Shown in pieces: positions 1-8,178 of a stretch of 23,097 nt of DNA; positions within the stretch are counted from its first letter, which is position 1, and every line of letters begins with the position of its first letter. The notes under the pieces are model-generated. The model did no database searches, had not been told where the DNA came from, and saw only the letters and a list, made by a program, of their open reading frames with translations. Source of the stretch: Euryarchaeota archaeon UBA91 (GTDB lineage Archaea > Thermoplasmatota > Poseidoniia > Poseidoniales > Poseidoniaceae). The position numbers and the translations under genes were made by a program. The DNA lies in NCBI GenBank assembly GCA_002499705.1, contig DAMU01000048.1:1-23097 (forward strand), read 5' to 3'.

Positions 1-1977
1 GACAGGTTGTTGGATGACTGGTTGTTGGTCAATTTGTTGAATCGGTTGCACTTGATTTGTAATTCCTGCAAGAGAGAAATCCTTCGCATCTTCCTGTTCA
101 TCGCCGCCACGCTTGCGCACGAACAGAACAGCTCCTGCTATGCCGCCAACGAGTAATACAACAATGACGATGACAGTCATCATCTGTTTCTGTGCCGCCT
201 CTTCTTCAGCTGCTTTTTCAGCAGCCAGCGTTTCAGCAATCAGCTGGGCATTGTCTCCAACACCATCGCCGTCGGTATCCAGCGTTTCCGTTGCATCCTC
301 TGGGAACGCATCAGCGTTGTTTCCTACACCATCTCCATCAGAATCGAGTGATTCAGTCATGTCTTGCGGGAAGACATCAGCATTGTCTCCAACGCCATCT
401 CCATCACTGTCTGTAGTTTCAGTTCCATCTTGCGGGAATGCATCAGCATTGTCTCCGACACCATCGCCATCGAAATCTGCAGTTTCAGTTCCATCTTGCG
501 GGAAAGCATCTGCGTTGTCTCCAACTCCATCTGCGTCGGAATCGAGGGTTTCTGTCGCATCTTCTGGGAAAGCATCAGCATTGTCTCCTACTCCATCACT
601 GTCTGAATCAAGCGATTCAGAAGAGTCGTTCGGGAATGCATCAGCGTTATCCCCTACGAGATCTCCATCCGTGTCAATTGTTTCAGTGGGGTCGTTCGGG
701 AATGCATCAGCGTTATCCCCTACAAGATCTCCATCCGTGTCAAGTGTTTCAGTTGGGTCGCTTGGAAATGCGTCAGCGTTATCACCGACGCCATCCATGT
801 CTGAATCAGACGTTTCAGTTTCGTCAAATGGGAACGCATCAGCGTTGTTTCCTACACCATCATTGTCGGAATCAAGTGTTTCAGCGGGGTCGTTTGGAAA
901 AGCATCTCCGTTATCGCCGACGCCATCGCTGTCCGAATCAGTTGTTTCGAGTGGGTTGTTCGGGAACAAATCAGTATTATCGCCAACGCCATCACTATCC
1001 GAATCGGTTGTTTCAGAAGCATCTTGAGGGAAAGCATCAGCATTGTCTCCAACACCGTCACTGTCGCTATCGGTTGTTTCAGAAGCATCTTGAGGGAAAG
1101 CATCAGCATTGTCGCCAACACCGTCACTGTCGCTATCGGCTGTCTCAGATGCATCATTCGGGAATGCGTCGTCTTCATCAAGCGTTCCATCTCCATCTGA
1201 ATCAATATCGACAATAACTGCGTTATCAGGGCAATTAACGGTTGAACCGAAATCTTTGCCATCATACGGTGTCACTGAAACAGTCCACGTATCTCCAACA
1301 GAAGTAGCAGATGCGGGTAGCGTCATTTGATCGTTGTAGGTAGAGTCAACAACACCGTTGTTGGTCCATCGAATTTGAGAGTTGGCTTCAAAATCTCCAT
1401 CTGCATCATCGAAAATGTATGAGAGCATGATGGATTCATCCACTGGAACATTACCATCCGGCATAATTCTCACATCCAGAGCGGATGGTGGTTGATTTTG
1501 TGGGATAATTTCGCTGATTGTTGCAGTAGCGGTGTCCCATGAATCTCCGCTGGTTTGACCATTAGCGTTTGCTTGAAGAACAGACAGCCCGATATTGACC
1601 GTTCCACTTCCAGATGCCGGAGCAGTCCAATCCATGGTCCAGCTGAGTGCTCCAGAACCAGAATGCGTTGCACTGGTTCCGGAGAATTTAACCAAAGTTC
1701 CAGCATTCGAAAAAGAGCCTTGACTCACTTTGAGAGAAAAACCGCCAGTAGAAGCTTGGCTGCCACCGACTCCTTCAATGGTGATACTGTATGTCACCCC
1801 AGGCGAATAGGATGCTGGGAAGTCATGGTTTGCGGTTATTCCATTGCCTCCATTTGAATGGCAAGAGCATCCTGATGATTGGTTATGCTTTCCACTGCTT
1901 GAACCTTCAATGGTTGGAGCAGCTGCGAGAAGGAGAATTAACGCAGCACTTAGCAATACTCGGAACAGAGGAGTCAT
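1..1977 (-). CDS. Secreted, membrane-anchored Asp-rich repeat protein (3' end off the window)
   Basis: The frame is open from an ATG at 1977 to the window edge, giving 659 codons with no stop. Residues 1-25 form a signal peptide with a strong hydrophobic core. A globular beta-rich part (about 26-155) follows and begins with the motif GCSCHS (Cys37, Cys39, His40). Its pattern (CxCH, then YSPGVTYSITIEG, then GGFSL) resembles Reeler-like 'choice-of-anchor V' domains. An Ig-like stretch (about 163-255) comes next, then about 14 tandem 22-residue repeats of the type DSDSDGVGDNADAFPQ (about 256-580), which are probable calcium-binding loops. A Glu/Ala-rich helix leads to a transmembrane segment (about 599-617), a basic RKR stop-transfer and a Gln-rich cytoplasmic tail that leaves the window. 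It is expected to be a cell-surface or adhesive protein. The gene lies 51 bases after another secreted repeat protein on the same strand. The exact ligand or partner is unknown, and the anchor-V resemblance is from memory of the family. Confidence 0.85.
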   Translation of the reverse strand, partial: MTPLFRVLLSAALILLLAAAPTIEGSSSGKHNQSSGCSCHSNGGNGITANHDFPASYSPGVTYSITIEGVGGSQASTGGFSLKVSQGSFSNAGTLVKFSGTSATHSGSGALSWTMDWTAPASGSGTVNIGLSVLQANANGQTSGDSWDTATATISEIIPQNQPPSALDVRIMPDGNVPVDESIMLSYIFDDADGDFEANSQIRWTNNGVVDSTYNDQMTLPASATSVGDTWTVSVTPYDGKDFGSTVNCPDNAVIVDIDSDGDGTLDEDDAFPNDASETADSDSDGVGDNADAFPQDASETTDSDSDGVGDNADAFPQDASETTDSDSDGVGDNTDLFPNNPLETTDSDSDGVGDNGDAFPNDPAETLDSDNDGVGNNADAFPFDETETSDSDMDGVGDNADAFPSDPTETLDTDGDLVGDNADAFPNDPTETIDTDGDLVGDNADAFPNDSSESLDSDSDGVGDNADAFPEDATETLDSDADGVGDNADAFPQDGTETADFDGDGVGDNADAFPQDGTETTDSDGDGVGDNADVFPQDMTESLDSDGDGVGNNADAFPEDATETLDTDGDGVGDNAQLIAETLAAEKAAEEEAAQKQMMTVIVIVVLLVGGIAGAVLFVRKRGGDEQEDAKDFSLAGITNQVQPIQQIDQQPVIQQPV
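245..1213 (-). repeat. 66-bp tandem coding repeats (about 14 copies)
   Basis: Within the minus-strand surface protein, a 66-base unit encodes 22 residues of the form D-S-D-x-D-G-V-G-D-N-A-D-A-F-P-x-D-x-x-E-T-x. The phase is constant. Two neighbouring copies at the upstream end (about 1010-1140) are nearly identical in DNA. Others vary, for example LVGDN in two adjacent copies. The last unit breaks into a Glu/Ala-rich helix. Copy number is likely to vary between strains. These are coding repeats, not a CRISPR array. Confidence 0.85.
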
Positions 1978-2028
1978 GCATTGCCGTGGCCCCTCTTACA
2001 CTTCTAAGTTGTGTATTTTGATAGAATC

Positions 2029-4740
2029 TCATTCTTGTTCATTTTCCGCGTTAAGGTGAGCGAACTGGTTGTCGACTCGGTATTCTTTTTGTGGTTCGAC
2101 AATATCTTGTGAAAAGTTTGTCTTTTCAGAATCTCTATTTGAAAAGGTAACAAAAACAGCCGCACAAAGGAACAGGATGGCGAATATATACAGTGCAGAA
2201 GTCATACTGACGCCATCATCAGAAGAGGCTCCATCAGCAGATGTTGATTCTGAAAGGATTTGACATCCAGATAAGTCCACAATCTTACCCGCTGGCGTAT
2301 TTTGGCAAAGGTCGATGGCATTTGGGATTCCATCAAGATCGTCATCAAGTTGGTATTGACTGCATCCTGTGATTCCAACTTCCCGTCCAGCAACAGTTCG
2401 AGGACACTCATCTGTGATGTCAACTACACCGTCTCCGTCGTCATCATCATCTTCTGCGCTATCGATACAGCCGTCATTATCAATGTCCTGCCCTGGTGCA
2501 GCGACACCAATAATTCCAAATGGACAGTTGTCAAGTGCATCCAACACTCCATCGTTATCGTCGTCGTCATCTTCACTGATGTCGCGACAACCATCTCCGT
2601 CATAGTCATCTACTGATGCGCTTGATGACCATCGCATTTCTCCTCGAGGGCATCCATCAACAGCATCGTTTACTCCATCTCCATCATCATCGAAATCAGT
2701 GAGGGAGTCGTGGCATCCGTCTTGATCATAATCGTTTACATCGGTTGACGTCCATACCGGGAAATCACGGGGACAGTTATCTGATGGGTTTGCAATACCA
2801 TCGCCGTCTTCGTCAATATCGCATACATCTCCTATGCCGTCTCCATCCAAATCAAGTTGGTCGGTATTGAGAACACTGGGGCAATTGTCCATTTGGTCAA
2901 CCCATCCATCTTCGTCCGAATCAATGTCTGCGCATCCATCGCCCTCACTATCGGTTTCAAGGGTTGAGACCCAACCGACTGGGCCAAGAGGACAGGCATC
3001 ATTATGGTCGAAAACAGTGTCCTCGTCGTCATCGAAATCTTCGGTGGAATCTTTGCATCCGTCACTGTCATGGTCGGAAGAAGGTTCAGAAAACCACCAA
3101 GTTTCACCCAACTGGCAATCGTCCATTTCGTCAATCACGTTGTCGTTGTCGTCGTCTTCATCACACACATCGCCGCGAAGGTCATTGTCATGATTCGCTT
3201 GGTCAGCGTTTGCAATCCGTGGACAGTTATCTTCTCCATCCAAGAGACCATCGTTATCCCGATCGGTTTGATACAGCCATACACCTGAATCAAAACCTCC
3301 CCAACTGGAAACAGCGCTGTTCCCCGCTTCAAAAGAACCAGAATACATCAATGACATCATCGGAGAACCGTCGAGTGCGAGTAAAAGGTCAACAGGCTCA
3401 TCGTTACCGTCTCCACCCGCTTGAATTGCCCATTCCCAAGTATTATTGTCGAGTAACTCGGCAAGGAATATGTCATTGTGAGTGTCATCATTTATCCCAT
3501 CAAGGTCACCGAGTACATCGGCACCAAGTGTCATACCTGCTGATGTCACTCCGGCAACATAGGTACTTCCTTGCTCGGAATGAACCACTGAAGTCGCACG
3601 GTCAAGGCCAATGCCTCCAGCAGAAACCAGTCCAGCCCACCCTCCGGTGGACGAAATTTCGCTGACAAAGAAATCAATTCCAGATGATTGTTCAGTGAAA
3701 AGAGAGCCAAAAGTAGCATTCCCATAATATTCTCCAACAGCATGGATTCCTTCGGTATCTTTTCCGTCGCAATCCCAAACGCGGTCTTCCCCAATGCCTC
3801 CAGCTGAGATTGCCCAATTCCAACCAAATTCGGAGAAACTCGCAATCAGTACATCGGTTGAACCTACTGAATCATATTGATCATTGTTGATGATGAGTTG
3901 ACCAGTATACGTGACTGCAACATACATCTGTCCTGAGCCATCACTGCAAAGAGAACCAATTTTTTCAATCCCGTCAGCAGCTTCAGCTGCAACATGTGAA
4001 AGTACTGCTCCGTTTTCATCATAGGTCGCGATGAGTAAACTTGGTTCATTTGTCGCTGGAATCATAGTTTCATTAAATTCTAAAGTTTCTCGAAAGCTTA
4101 CAGCAAGGTGAATTTCATTGGTATCTGAAACCATCATATCAATGACAAACAGTTCGTTAATGTTTTGAATTTGAGTCGACCATACCCATTCTCCACTCGA
4201 ATCTAAACGAGCAAGAAAAGCGTTACCGTCTTCATCTTGTTCTTTTTTGGTTAACGGACTTAATTCGCCGAGGCTCAATTCGCATTGTTGACTTACGCTG
4301 TTAAGACAATAGGTACCTGCAATCAAAAGGTCACCGTTCGGAAGTATGTCGATTGCGTCAATCGTGTCTACGGCGTTTGAACCAGCACTCATTGCAGAAG
4401 TTATGTTTCCGTTTTCATCCATCCAAGTAAAGAAGAAATCAAAATCTTGACTTCCTCCAGTTGCTCCTAAGCCATCGATGATATCTCTAAATTGAATATT
4501 ACCTTGAAACCAACCTACTGAAACACTGGTACCGTTATCATAGACAATGGTTTCAACGAGGTAATCATTTGTTGAGCCTCCAAAAGTCGAAATCCAGCCG
4601 AGAGTTGATGAGTTGTTCCCTTCTGCAGCGAATACTTGGTTGGATGAATTATTCCATTCATCTGTACTGAGAGATGCTGGAGATATACTACCAAGAATGA
4701 ATAAAGTCACGAAAACGATGCAAAAGCCGCTTCTGCGCAT
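2029..4740 (-). CDS. Secreted beta-propeller / thrombospondin-3-repeat protein, C-terminal membrane anchor
   Basis: This is a 903-residue protein. Residues 1-25 form a signal peptide. Residues about 45-490 hold seven blade-like repeats, each with a pattern such as 'D-x-F-x-A-x-[LY]-D-x-x-G-x-W-x-W-A' followed by 'AGG-x-G-x-D' and a strand ending in G-x-F. This resembles the SBBP-type propeller. From about residue 491 to 810 come Asp-rich repeats with Cys pairs (DxDNDGLLDGEDNCP, DLDGDGIGDVCD and relatives), typical of thrombospondin type 3 calcium-binding repeats. A hydrophobic helix (about 848-866) is followed by a charged 37-residue cytoplasmic tail. The likely role is a calcium-stabilised cell-surface binding or adhesion protein. 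No catalytic motif is visible. It precedes the other repeat protein on the same strand by 51 bases, so the two may be co-transcribed. The specific function is unknown. Confidence 0.88.
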   Translation of the reverse strand: MRRSGFCIVFVTLFILGSISPASLSTDEWNNSSNQVFAAEGNNSSTLGWISTFGGSTNDYLVETIVYDNGTSVSVGWFQGNIQFRDIIDGLGATGGSQDFDFFFTWMDENGNITSAMSAGSNAVDTIDAIDILPNGDLLIAGTYCLNSVSQQCELSLGELSPLTKKEQDEDGNAFLARLDSSGEWVWSTQIQNINELFVIDMMVSDTNEIHLAVSFRETLEFNETMIPATNEPSLLIATYDENGAVLSHVAAEAADGIEKIGSLCSDGSGQMYVAVTYTGQLIINNDQYDSVGSTDVLIASFSEFGWNWAISAGGIGEDRVWDCDGKDTEGIHAVGEYYGNATFGSLFTEQSSGIDFFVSEISSTGGWAGLVSAGGIGLDRATSVVHSEQGSTYVAGVTSAGMTLGADVLGDLDGINDDTHNDIFLAELLDNNTWEWAIQAGGDGNDEPVDLLLALDGSPMMSLMYSGSFEAGNSAVSSWGGFDSGVWLYQTDRDNDGLLDGEDNCPRIANADQANHDNDLRGDVCDEDDDNDNVIDEMDDCQLGETWWFSEPSSDHDSDGCKDSTEDFDDDEDTVFDHNDACPLGPVGWVSTLETDSEGDGCADIDSDEDGWVDQMDNCPSVLNTDQLDLDGDGIGDVCDIDEDGDGIANPSDNCPRDFPVWTSTDVNDYDQDGCHDSLTDFDDDGDGVNDAVDGCPRGEMRWSSSASVDDYDGDGCRDISEDDDDDNDGVLDALDNCPFGIIGVAAPGQDIDNDGCIDSAEDDDDDGDGVVDITDECPRTVAGREVGITGCSQYQLDDDLDGIPNAIDLCQNTPAGKIVDLSGCQILSESTSADGASSDDGVSMTSALYIFAILFLCAAVFVTFSNRDSEKTNFSQDIVEPQKEYRVDNQFAHLNAENEQE

Positions 4741-4776
4741 ATTTCACCGATGTCACTACAGCATTTGAAACCGTGC

Positions 4777-4784
4777 CTTTATCC
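4777..4784 (+). promoter_or_regulatory. TATA-like element upstream of the 4820 operon
   Basis: The octamer CTTTATCC lies about 40 bases upstream of the ATG at 4820. With initiation about 25 bases downstream of an archaeal TATA box, this predicts a leader of roughly 14 bases containing the Shine-Dalgarno-like GGTGG just before the start. It lies in the 79-base divergent gap shared with the minus-strand surface gene. No experimental support is available here. Confidence 0.35.
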
Positions 4785-4819
4785 CACAACTTCTTGATAC
4801 AGGAATTGGTGGAAATCAT

Positions 4820-5380
4820 ATGGGCACTCCGCAGGGCGTTTGGCGATTTCCATTGGAAAGCAGCCAATCGGTTCAAGTCGGAAAAAACCTTCTCGATCTC
4901 GACACTTGGCCTTCTTGGAACAGTTCAGCCCAAAGGGTATTGTCTTCCTCAACTGGTCCTCTGACCGAAGGGCAACGATTTGACTTACATAGAATTGAGC
5001 GGCAACGTTTGGTTGAGGAATTATGGCTTGTTAAATCAATTAGGAAAGGTCAAAATCCGGAATTTATTGAAATTGAATTTGAATGGTTAGGGCAACAGAG
5101 GGAAGGGAAAACAATTGGAACTTCATTAAAATCATTACAACTCACTGTAACGGTACTCTGCGAAGATGAGGGGGGCGTGGAAATTGCTGCTTGGTGGCAA
5201 ATACCATGGTGGGCTCGGCTCATACGTGCTCGAGTAAATGCTCAAGCGAAGTTTTTTGCCACCCAATGGCTCAACGACCTTTCCAGTAAAGCAACTTCCT
5301 TTTTTGAGGAATCTCAATCGTTTTCATTTGTCGAGGATAGAAGCGAGCATTCAAAGACGGTCGGCGACGACGAGGAATGA
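4820..5380 (+). CDS. Uncharacterised protein, possible SRPBCC-like fold
   Basis: This is a 186-residue soluble protein with no signal peptide or membrane helix. The part from about residue 20 to 165 reads like a helix-grip (SRPBCC/START-like) domain. It has an early D-x-W-P-S-W motif, then alternating strands with E-x-x-L-V-x-E-E-L-W, then L-Q-L-T-V-T-V and A-A-W-W-Q-I-P-W-W, and finally a long amphipathic C-terminal helix. The last 20 residues are acidic and Ser-rich. The fold assignment is an inference from pattern only, and the family is not firmly recognised. GGTGG precedes the ATG. The stop overlaps the next gene's start (ATGA at 5377-5380), so translation of the two is probably coupled. 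The partner is the CDIN1-like nuclease, which hints at a shared process. Confidence 0.7.
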   Translation: MGTPQGVWRFPLESSQSVQVGKNLLDLDTWPSWNSSAQRVLSSSTGPLTEGQRFDLHRIERQRLVEELWLVKSIRKGQNPEFIEIEFEWLGQQREGKTIGTSLKSLQLTVTVLCEDEGGVEIAAWWQIPWWARLIRARVNAQAKFFATQWLNDLSSKATSFFEESQSFSFVEDRSEHSKTVGDDEE

Positions 5381-6468
5381 TGAGCCAACCGAACAGCGGA
5401 AAAAATGGTGGCTCATCCTCTGGCAAAAGCAATCGTTCTCGAAATAATCGGGGGAGAAACCGTCAAGACCGTCAAAATCGGCCTCGACGATACGGTAGTA
5501 CTGCTAAAAAAACACTTGAAGAGCGAAATGCTGCAATCATAAAAGACATGGAAACCCAAGCCCGTGTTCGATTTGATCAGAATCCTCCTCCCATGGGTTT
5601 TCCTGAAGACCTTGAACAACCGAAGACATTCAAGTTTGAATGGAAACTTTCACCCGTGCCTCTAAAAGACGAAGAAGCGATGGCTGGCAAAGTTATGCGT
5701 AAAGGTGAATTTGGTTGGTTAGAAGATGACCGTGTCGATGAAATTGCAGACATTGCTAAAGGTTACAAAATGACGCTTGAACAAGCACTTTCACTTCGTT
5801 CCGCTCTCTTGCAGCAAAAAACAGTTTACGGGCACGGACGTCTTCGCTCTCAAGGAAAAAACATGCTACGCCTTTACAAAGAAGGCGTTAGTGTTGTTGA
5901 TTTGTCAACGCGTTTTGATTTCCCTCCAATGAATATTTTCCGTATCATTCTCACTGAGATGCGTTGGTCAAAGTCAAGGATCAAGGAAAGTCTACGTCAA
6001 CCAAGTCGACTTAGCGAACGTGAACGGACCGAGTTTGAAGCTGCTGAAGCAGCGGACCGTGTTTCGAATGTGGATCAAGGCGAATCTCAAGAACGCGCAG
6101 ATTTGTTCGAAGATATCCTTGCTGATTGGTTTGAAGAACAGGGCGTTCGGCTTCGACGTCAGCCAGAGATGGTGAAGGAGCAAAAACAAGATTTAGGACG
6201 ACCAGTTCGCACTCCTGACATCCTCTTTCTCGACCATGTTGAGATAAACGGAAAGCCTGTAGCCTGGATTGATGCAAAGCACTTTTATGGTGCTGATGTC
6301 GATTTTCAACGTAAGAAAATGGCGAAACAGATGGCGCGTTATATCGAGGAATGGGGAAGTGGAGCAGTTGTCTATCGTCACGGATTTTCTGAGAATCTAT
6401 TCATGCCAGGTTGCACACTTTTAGATGCAAATCTTCTGGATTTAAGTAAACTGGGACCTGGAGAATAA
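5377..6468 (+). CDS. CDIN1 (C15orf41)-like TPD-motif nuclease, archaeal homologue
   Basis: This is a 363-residue protein. Residues 1-45 are a basic, Asn/Arg/Gly-rich disordered tail. Residues about 110-200 hold helix-turn-helix-like segments, the clearest being NMLRLYKEGVSVVDLSTRF at about 162-180. The C-terminal part carries a PD-(D/E)xK nuclease core: Glu245 in a helix (LFEDILADWFEEQG), then R-T-P-D-I-L-F with Asp281, then W-I-D-A-K with Asp299 and Lys301, then a G-x-x-V-Y-R-H-G-F strand. This order matches human CDIN1, which has TPDFI, WIESKASFGD and GLVIYWYGF with an HTH region before them. CDIN1 belongs to the TPD family, is related to Holliday-junction-resolvase-type nucleases, and is mutated in congenital dyserythropoietic anaemia I. 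The archaeal function is unknown. The DNA or RNA substrate cannot be told from sequence. Its stop abuts the stop of the convergent pantoate kinase gene. Confidence 0.85.
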   Translation: MMSQPNSGKNGGSSSGKSNRSRNNRGRNRQDRQNRPRRYGSTAKKTLEERNAAIIKDMETQARVRFDQNPPPMGFPEDLEQPKTFKFEWKLSPVPLKDEEAMAGKVMRKGEFGWLEDDRVDEIADIAKGYKMTLEQALSLRSALLQQKTVYGHGRLRSQGKNMLRLYKEGVSVVDLSTRFDFPPMNIFRIILTEMRWSKSRIKESLRQPSRLSERERTEFEAAEAADRVSNVDQGESQERADLFEDILADWFEEQGVRLRRQPEMVKEQKQDLGRPVRTPDILFLDHVEINGKPVAWIDAKHFYGADVDFQRKKMAKQMARYIEEWGSGAVVYRHGFSENLFMPGCTLLDANLLDLSKLGPGE

Positions 6469-7512
6469 TTAACGAATTGTCGTTTTTCGAACTCCGAGTC
6501 CTATGGCTCTTAATGCATCGGCAATGTCATCCATTTCTTGCTCTAATAGAGGCTCTTCTAAACGTCGAGGGAGAATTGAAACCGACACGCCAAGCATGCA
6601 TAGACGAACATTGAGGCGTGCTTGAAGATCAAGTCGAAGAATTTCTTTTTGCACTTTTGATAACAAATCTTTACGCACTTCCTCGTTGAGTAACCCTGAT
6701 GCTTCAGCAAAGTTCCTTGATTCAAGCATCAAATCTGCCCATCGCTCAAAATTCCATTCTTTCAACCTTAGACGGGAGACTGAGCGTTCACCTGCCTTTG
6801 AGATGGAACGTTGCCATCCCTCATCATCTATGTAGGTGGAGGTATGTCGACTTTCATCAGGCCTCCAAACCAAGAGAAGAGGCTGGTGGGTCGTAAAACT
6901 CACAACCTTACCTCCCGCACCAGGGGCTCCGGGTTCAAGTCGCAATTCCACGCCCTGAGCAGAGATTCCGAGCACATCGCCCAGCCCCGAACCATGCATT
7001 CTCTCTACACGGTGAGCAAGACGAAGGAATTGTTCATCTGTCCCTTTTTTGGAAAGTGTTCGAAATGCCCTTGCGACGGCGACTAATCCAGCAGCAGACA
7101 TTCCGAAACCTTGACTGGTTGGTAATTCCAACTTTATCTCAATTCTGTAGGAATCTTCTCTTTTGAGTAATCTGGCAATTCTTAATTCTTCAACAAGGTC
7201 GATGTATATCTGCCCGGAGTGAGGTAATTCTGCCCCGTCCATTCCAAGAACTTCGATGAACAGTTCCCCATCAGCAACAGGTCCAGCAGGTATGTCCAAT
7301 TGCGACCCTGAGGACAATTTCCTTTCGGTTTCTGGCAAGTTTGATGCGATGTATTCTACGGTCGCTTCAACGCCGTCAGCGACGTTAATCCCAGCACCCC
7401 TACTTCCTTGAGAGCGAGCCAAGTGAGCGTCTTTCCAAATTGAAAATAAGAGCGTAATATGCCCGCCGCATCGCTCAGTAACCATGCTCTTCAATTGGAC
7501 CATCGGTCGCAT
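6469..7512 (-). CDS. Pantoate kinase (GHMP family)
   Basis: Catalyses ATP-dependent phosphorylation of pantoate to 4-phosphopantoate. In most archaea this step replaces the bacterial pantothenate route and feeds phosphopantothenate synthetase in coenzyme A synthesis. The 347-residue sequence has the family signatures: GHI-T-x-x-F near residue 18, SRGAGINVADGVEATV (37-52), the GHMP ATP-binding motif PTSQGFGMSAAG (131-142), and HGSGLGDVLGISAQGVELR (173-191) with a following GAPGAGG. The first ATG (7512) is used here; Met10 (7485) is an alternative closer to the usual N-terminus. An A-rich TATA-like stretch lies at about 7549-7558 on this strand. No other CoA gene is adjacent. It converges on the CDIN1-like gene with no intervening base (TAATTA, the two stop codons back to back). 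Confidence 0.9.
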   Translation of the reverse strand: MRPMVQLKSMVTERCGGHITLLFSIWKDAHLARSQGSRGAGINVADGVEATVEYIASNLPETERKLSSGSQLDIPAGPVADGELFIEVLGMDGAELPHSGQIYIDLVEELRIARLLKREDSYRIEIKLELPTSQGFGMSAAGLVAVARAFRTLSKKGTDEQFLRLAHRVERMHGSGLGDVLGISAQGVELRLEPGAPGAGGKVVSFTTHQPLLLVWRPDESRHTSTYIDDEGWQRSISKAGERSVSRLRLKEWNFERWADLMLESRNFAEASGLLNEEVRKDLLSKVQKEILRLDLQARLNVRLCMLGVSVSILPRRLEEPLLEQEMDDIADALRAIGLGVRKTTIR

Positions 7513-7628
7513 TGACTTGAACTCTCGCCCATGTCATTCCCGATTTTGCTTTTTTTACGCATTCGAACGCTAATGGTGAATCCTTCACACAAGCGAAGGG
7601 TTTTGAGTAGCGGCTCTTTCATTCACAC

Positions 7629-8168
7629 ATGGCCCTTAGTATCGGAGACCTCGCCCCGACATTTGAACTTCAAAATTCGAACCCGAACAAGGGTACAAAA
7701 ATGATGACTCTTGAGCAAGCGAGTGGTAAGAATGGACTCATAGTCGTCTTTGAATGCAACCACTGCCCCTATGTGATTGCGAGTATTTCACGTCTTGAAG
7801 CAATGTCCATGAAAGCTGAAAATCTCGAAATAGGATTTATCGGCATCAACTCCAACGACCCTCTGGTATACCCAAATGATTCATTTGAACACATGGAAAC
7901 CAGGGCTCAAAGCATGTCATATCCTTATCTTCACGACGCAACTCAAGATGTTGCGCATGCTTACGATGCGAAAAGAACGCCGGAGTTTTTCCTTTTTGAT
8001 AGTGAACTGAAGTTAATTTACAGAGGCCGTATGGACGACTCTCCTCGAGATCCTACTCTTGTTCAAACCAAGGAACTTGATGATGCGGTTCAAGCGATGC
8101 TTGAAGGCAACGCTCCATCAGTGAGTATTACCGAATCTATCGGTTGTTCGGTCAAGTGGAAAAGGTGA
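7629..8168 (+). CDS. Thioredoxin-fold redoxin protein (CNHC active site)
   Basis: A 179-residue cytosolic protein of the AhpC/TSA-like thioredoxin superfamily. The N-terminus (IGDLAPTFELQN) is typical of redoxins. The redox motif is F-E-C-N-H-C-P-Y-V with Cys43 and Cys46. The cis-Pro region is K-R-T-P-E-F-F-L-F, followed by Y-R-G-R-M-D-D. The end, G-C-S-V-K-W-K, carries a third cysteine (Cys173), a feature seen in widespread 'thioredoxin family' proteins of this length. A disulphide reductase or peroxiredoxin-like role is likely, but the substrate is unknown. The ATG follows a 116-base gap from the divergent pantoate kinase. A tiny four-cysteine protein gene begins 10 bases after its stop, suggesting one transcript. 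Confidence 0.88.
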   Translation: MALSIGDLAPTFELQNSNPNKGTKMMTLEQASGKNGLIVVFECNHCPYVIASISRLEAMSMKAENLEIGFIGINSNDPLVYPNDSFEHMETRAQSMSYPYLHDATQDVAHAYDAKRTPEFFLFDSELKLIYRGRMDDSPRDPTLVQTKELDDAVQAMLEGNAPSVSITESIGCSVKWKR

Positions 8169-8178
8169 GTGTAGGCCT

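Noticed and set aside
245..1213. Possible CRISPR array from regularly spaced repeats
   Set aside because: The repeat is a continuous 66-base coding unit without unique spacers, encoding an Asp-rich protein repeat. No cas genes are present.
113..1217. Long Ser/Pro-rich and His/Gln-rich plus-strand open frames opposite the first gene
   Set aside because: They are low-complexity shadows of the 66-base repeat read on the other strand. The minus-strand frame has a signal peptide, ordered domains and a membrane helix.
1855..1870. Haem c attachment site at the CSCH motif of the first protein
   Set aside because: The spacing is C-x-C-H, not C-x2-C-H, and no other cytochrome features are seen.
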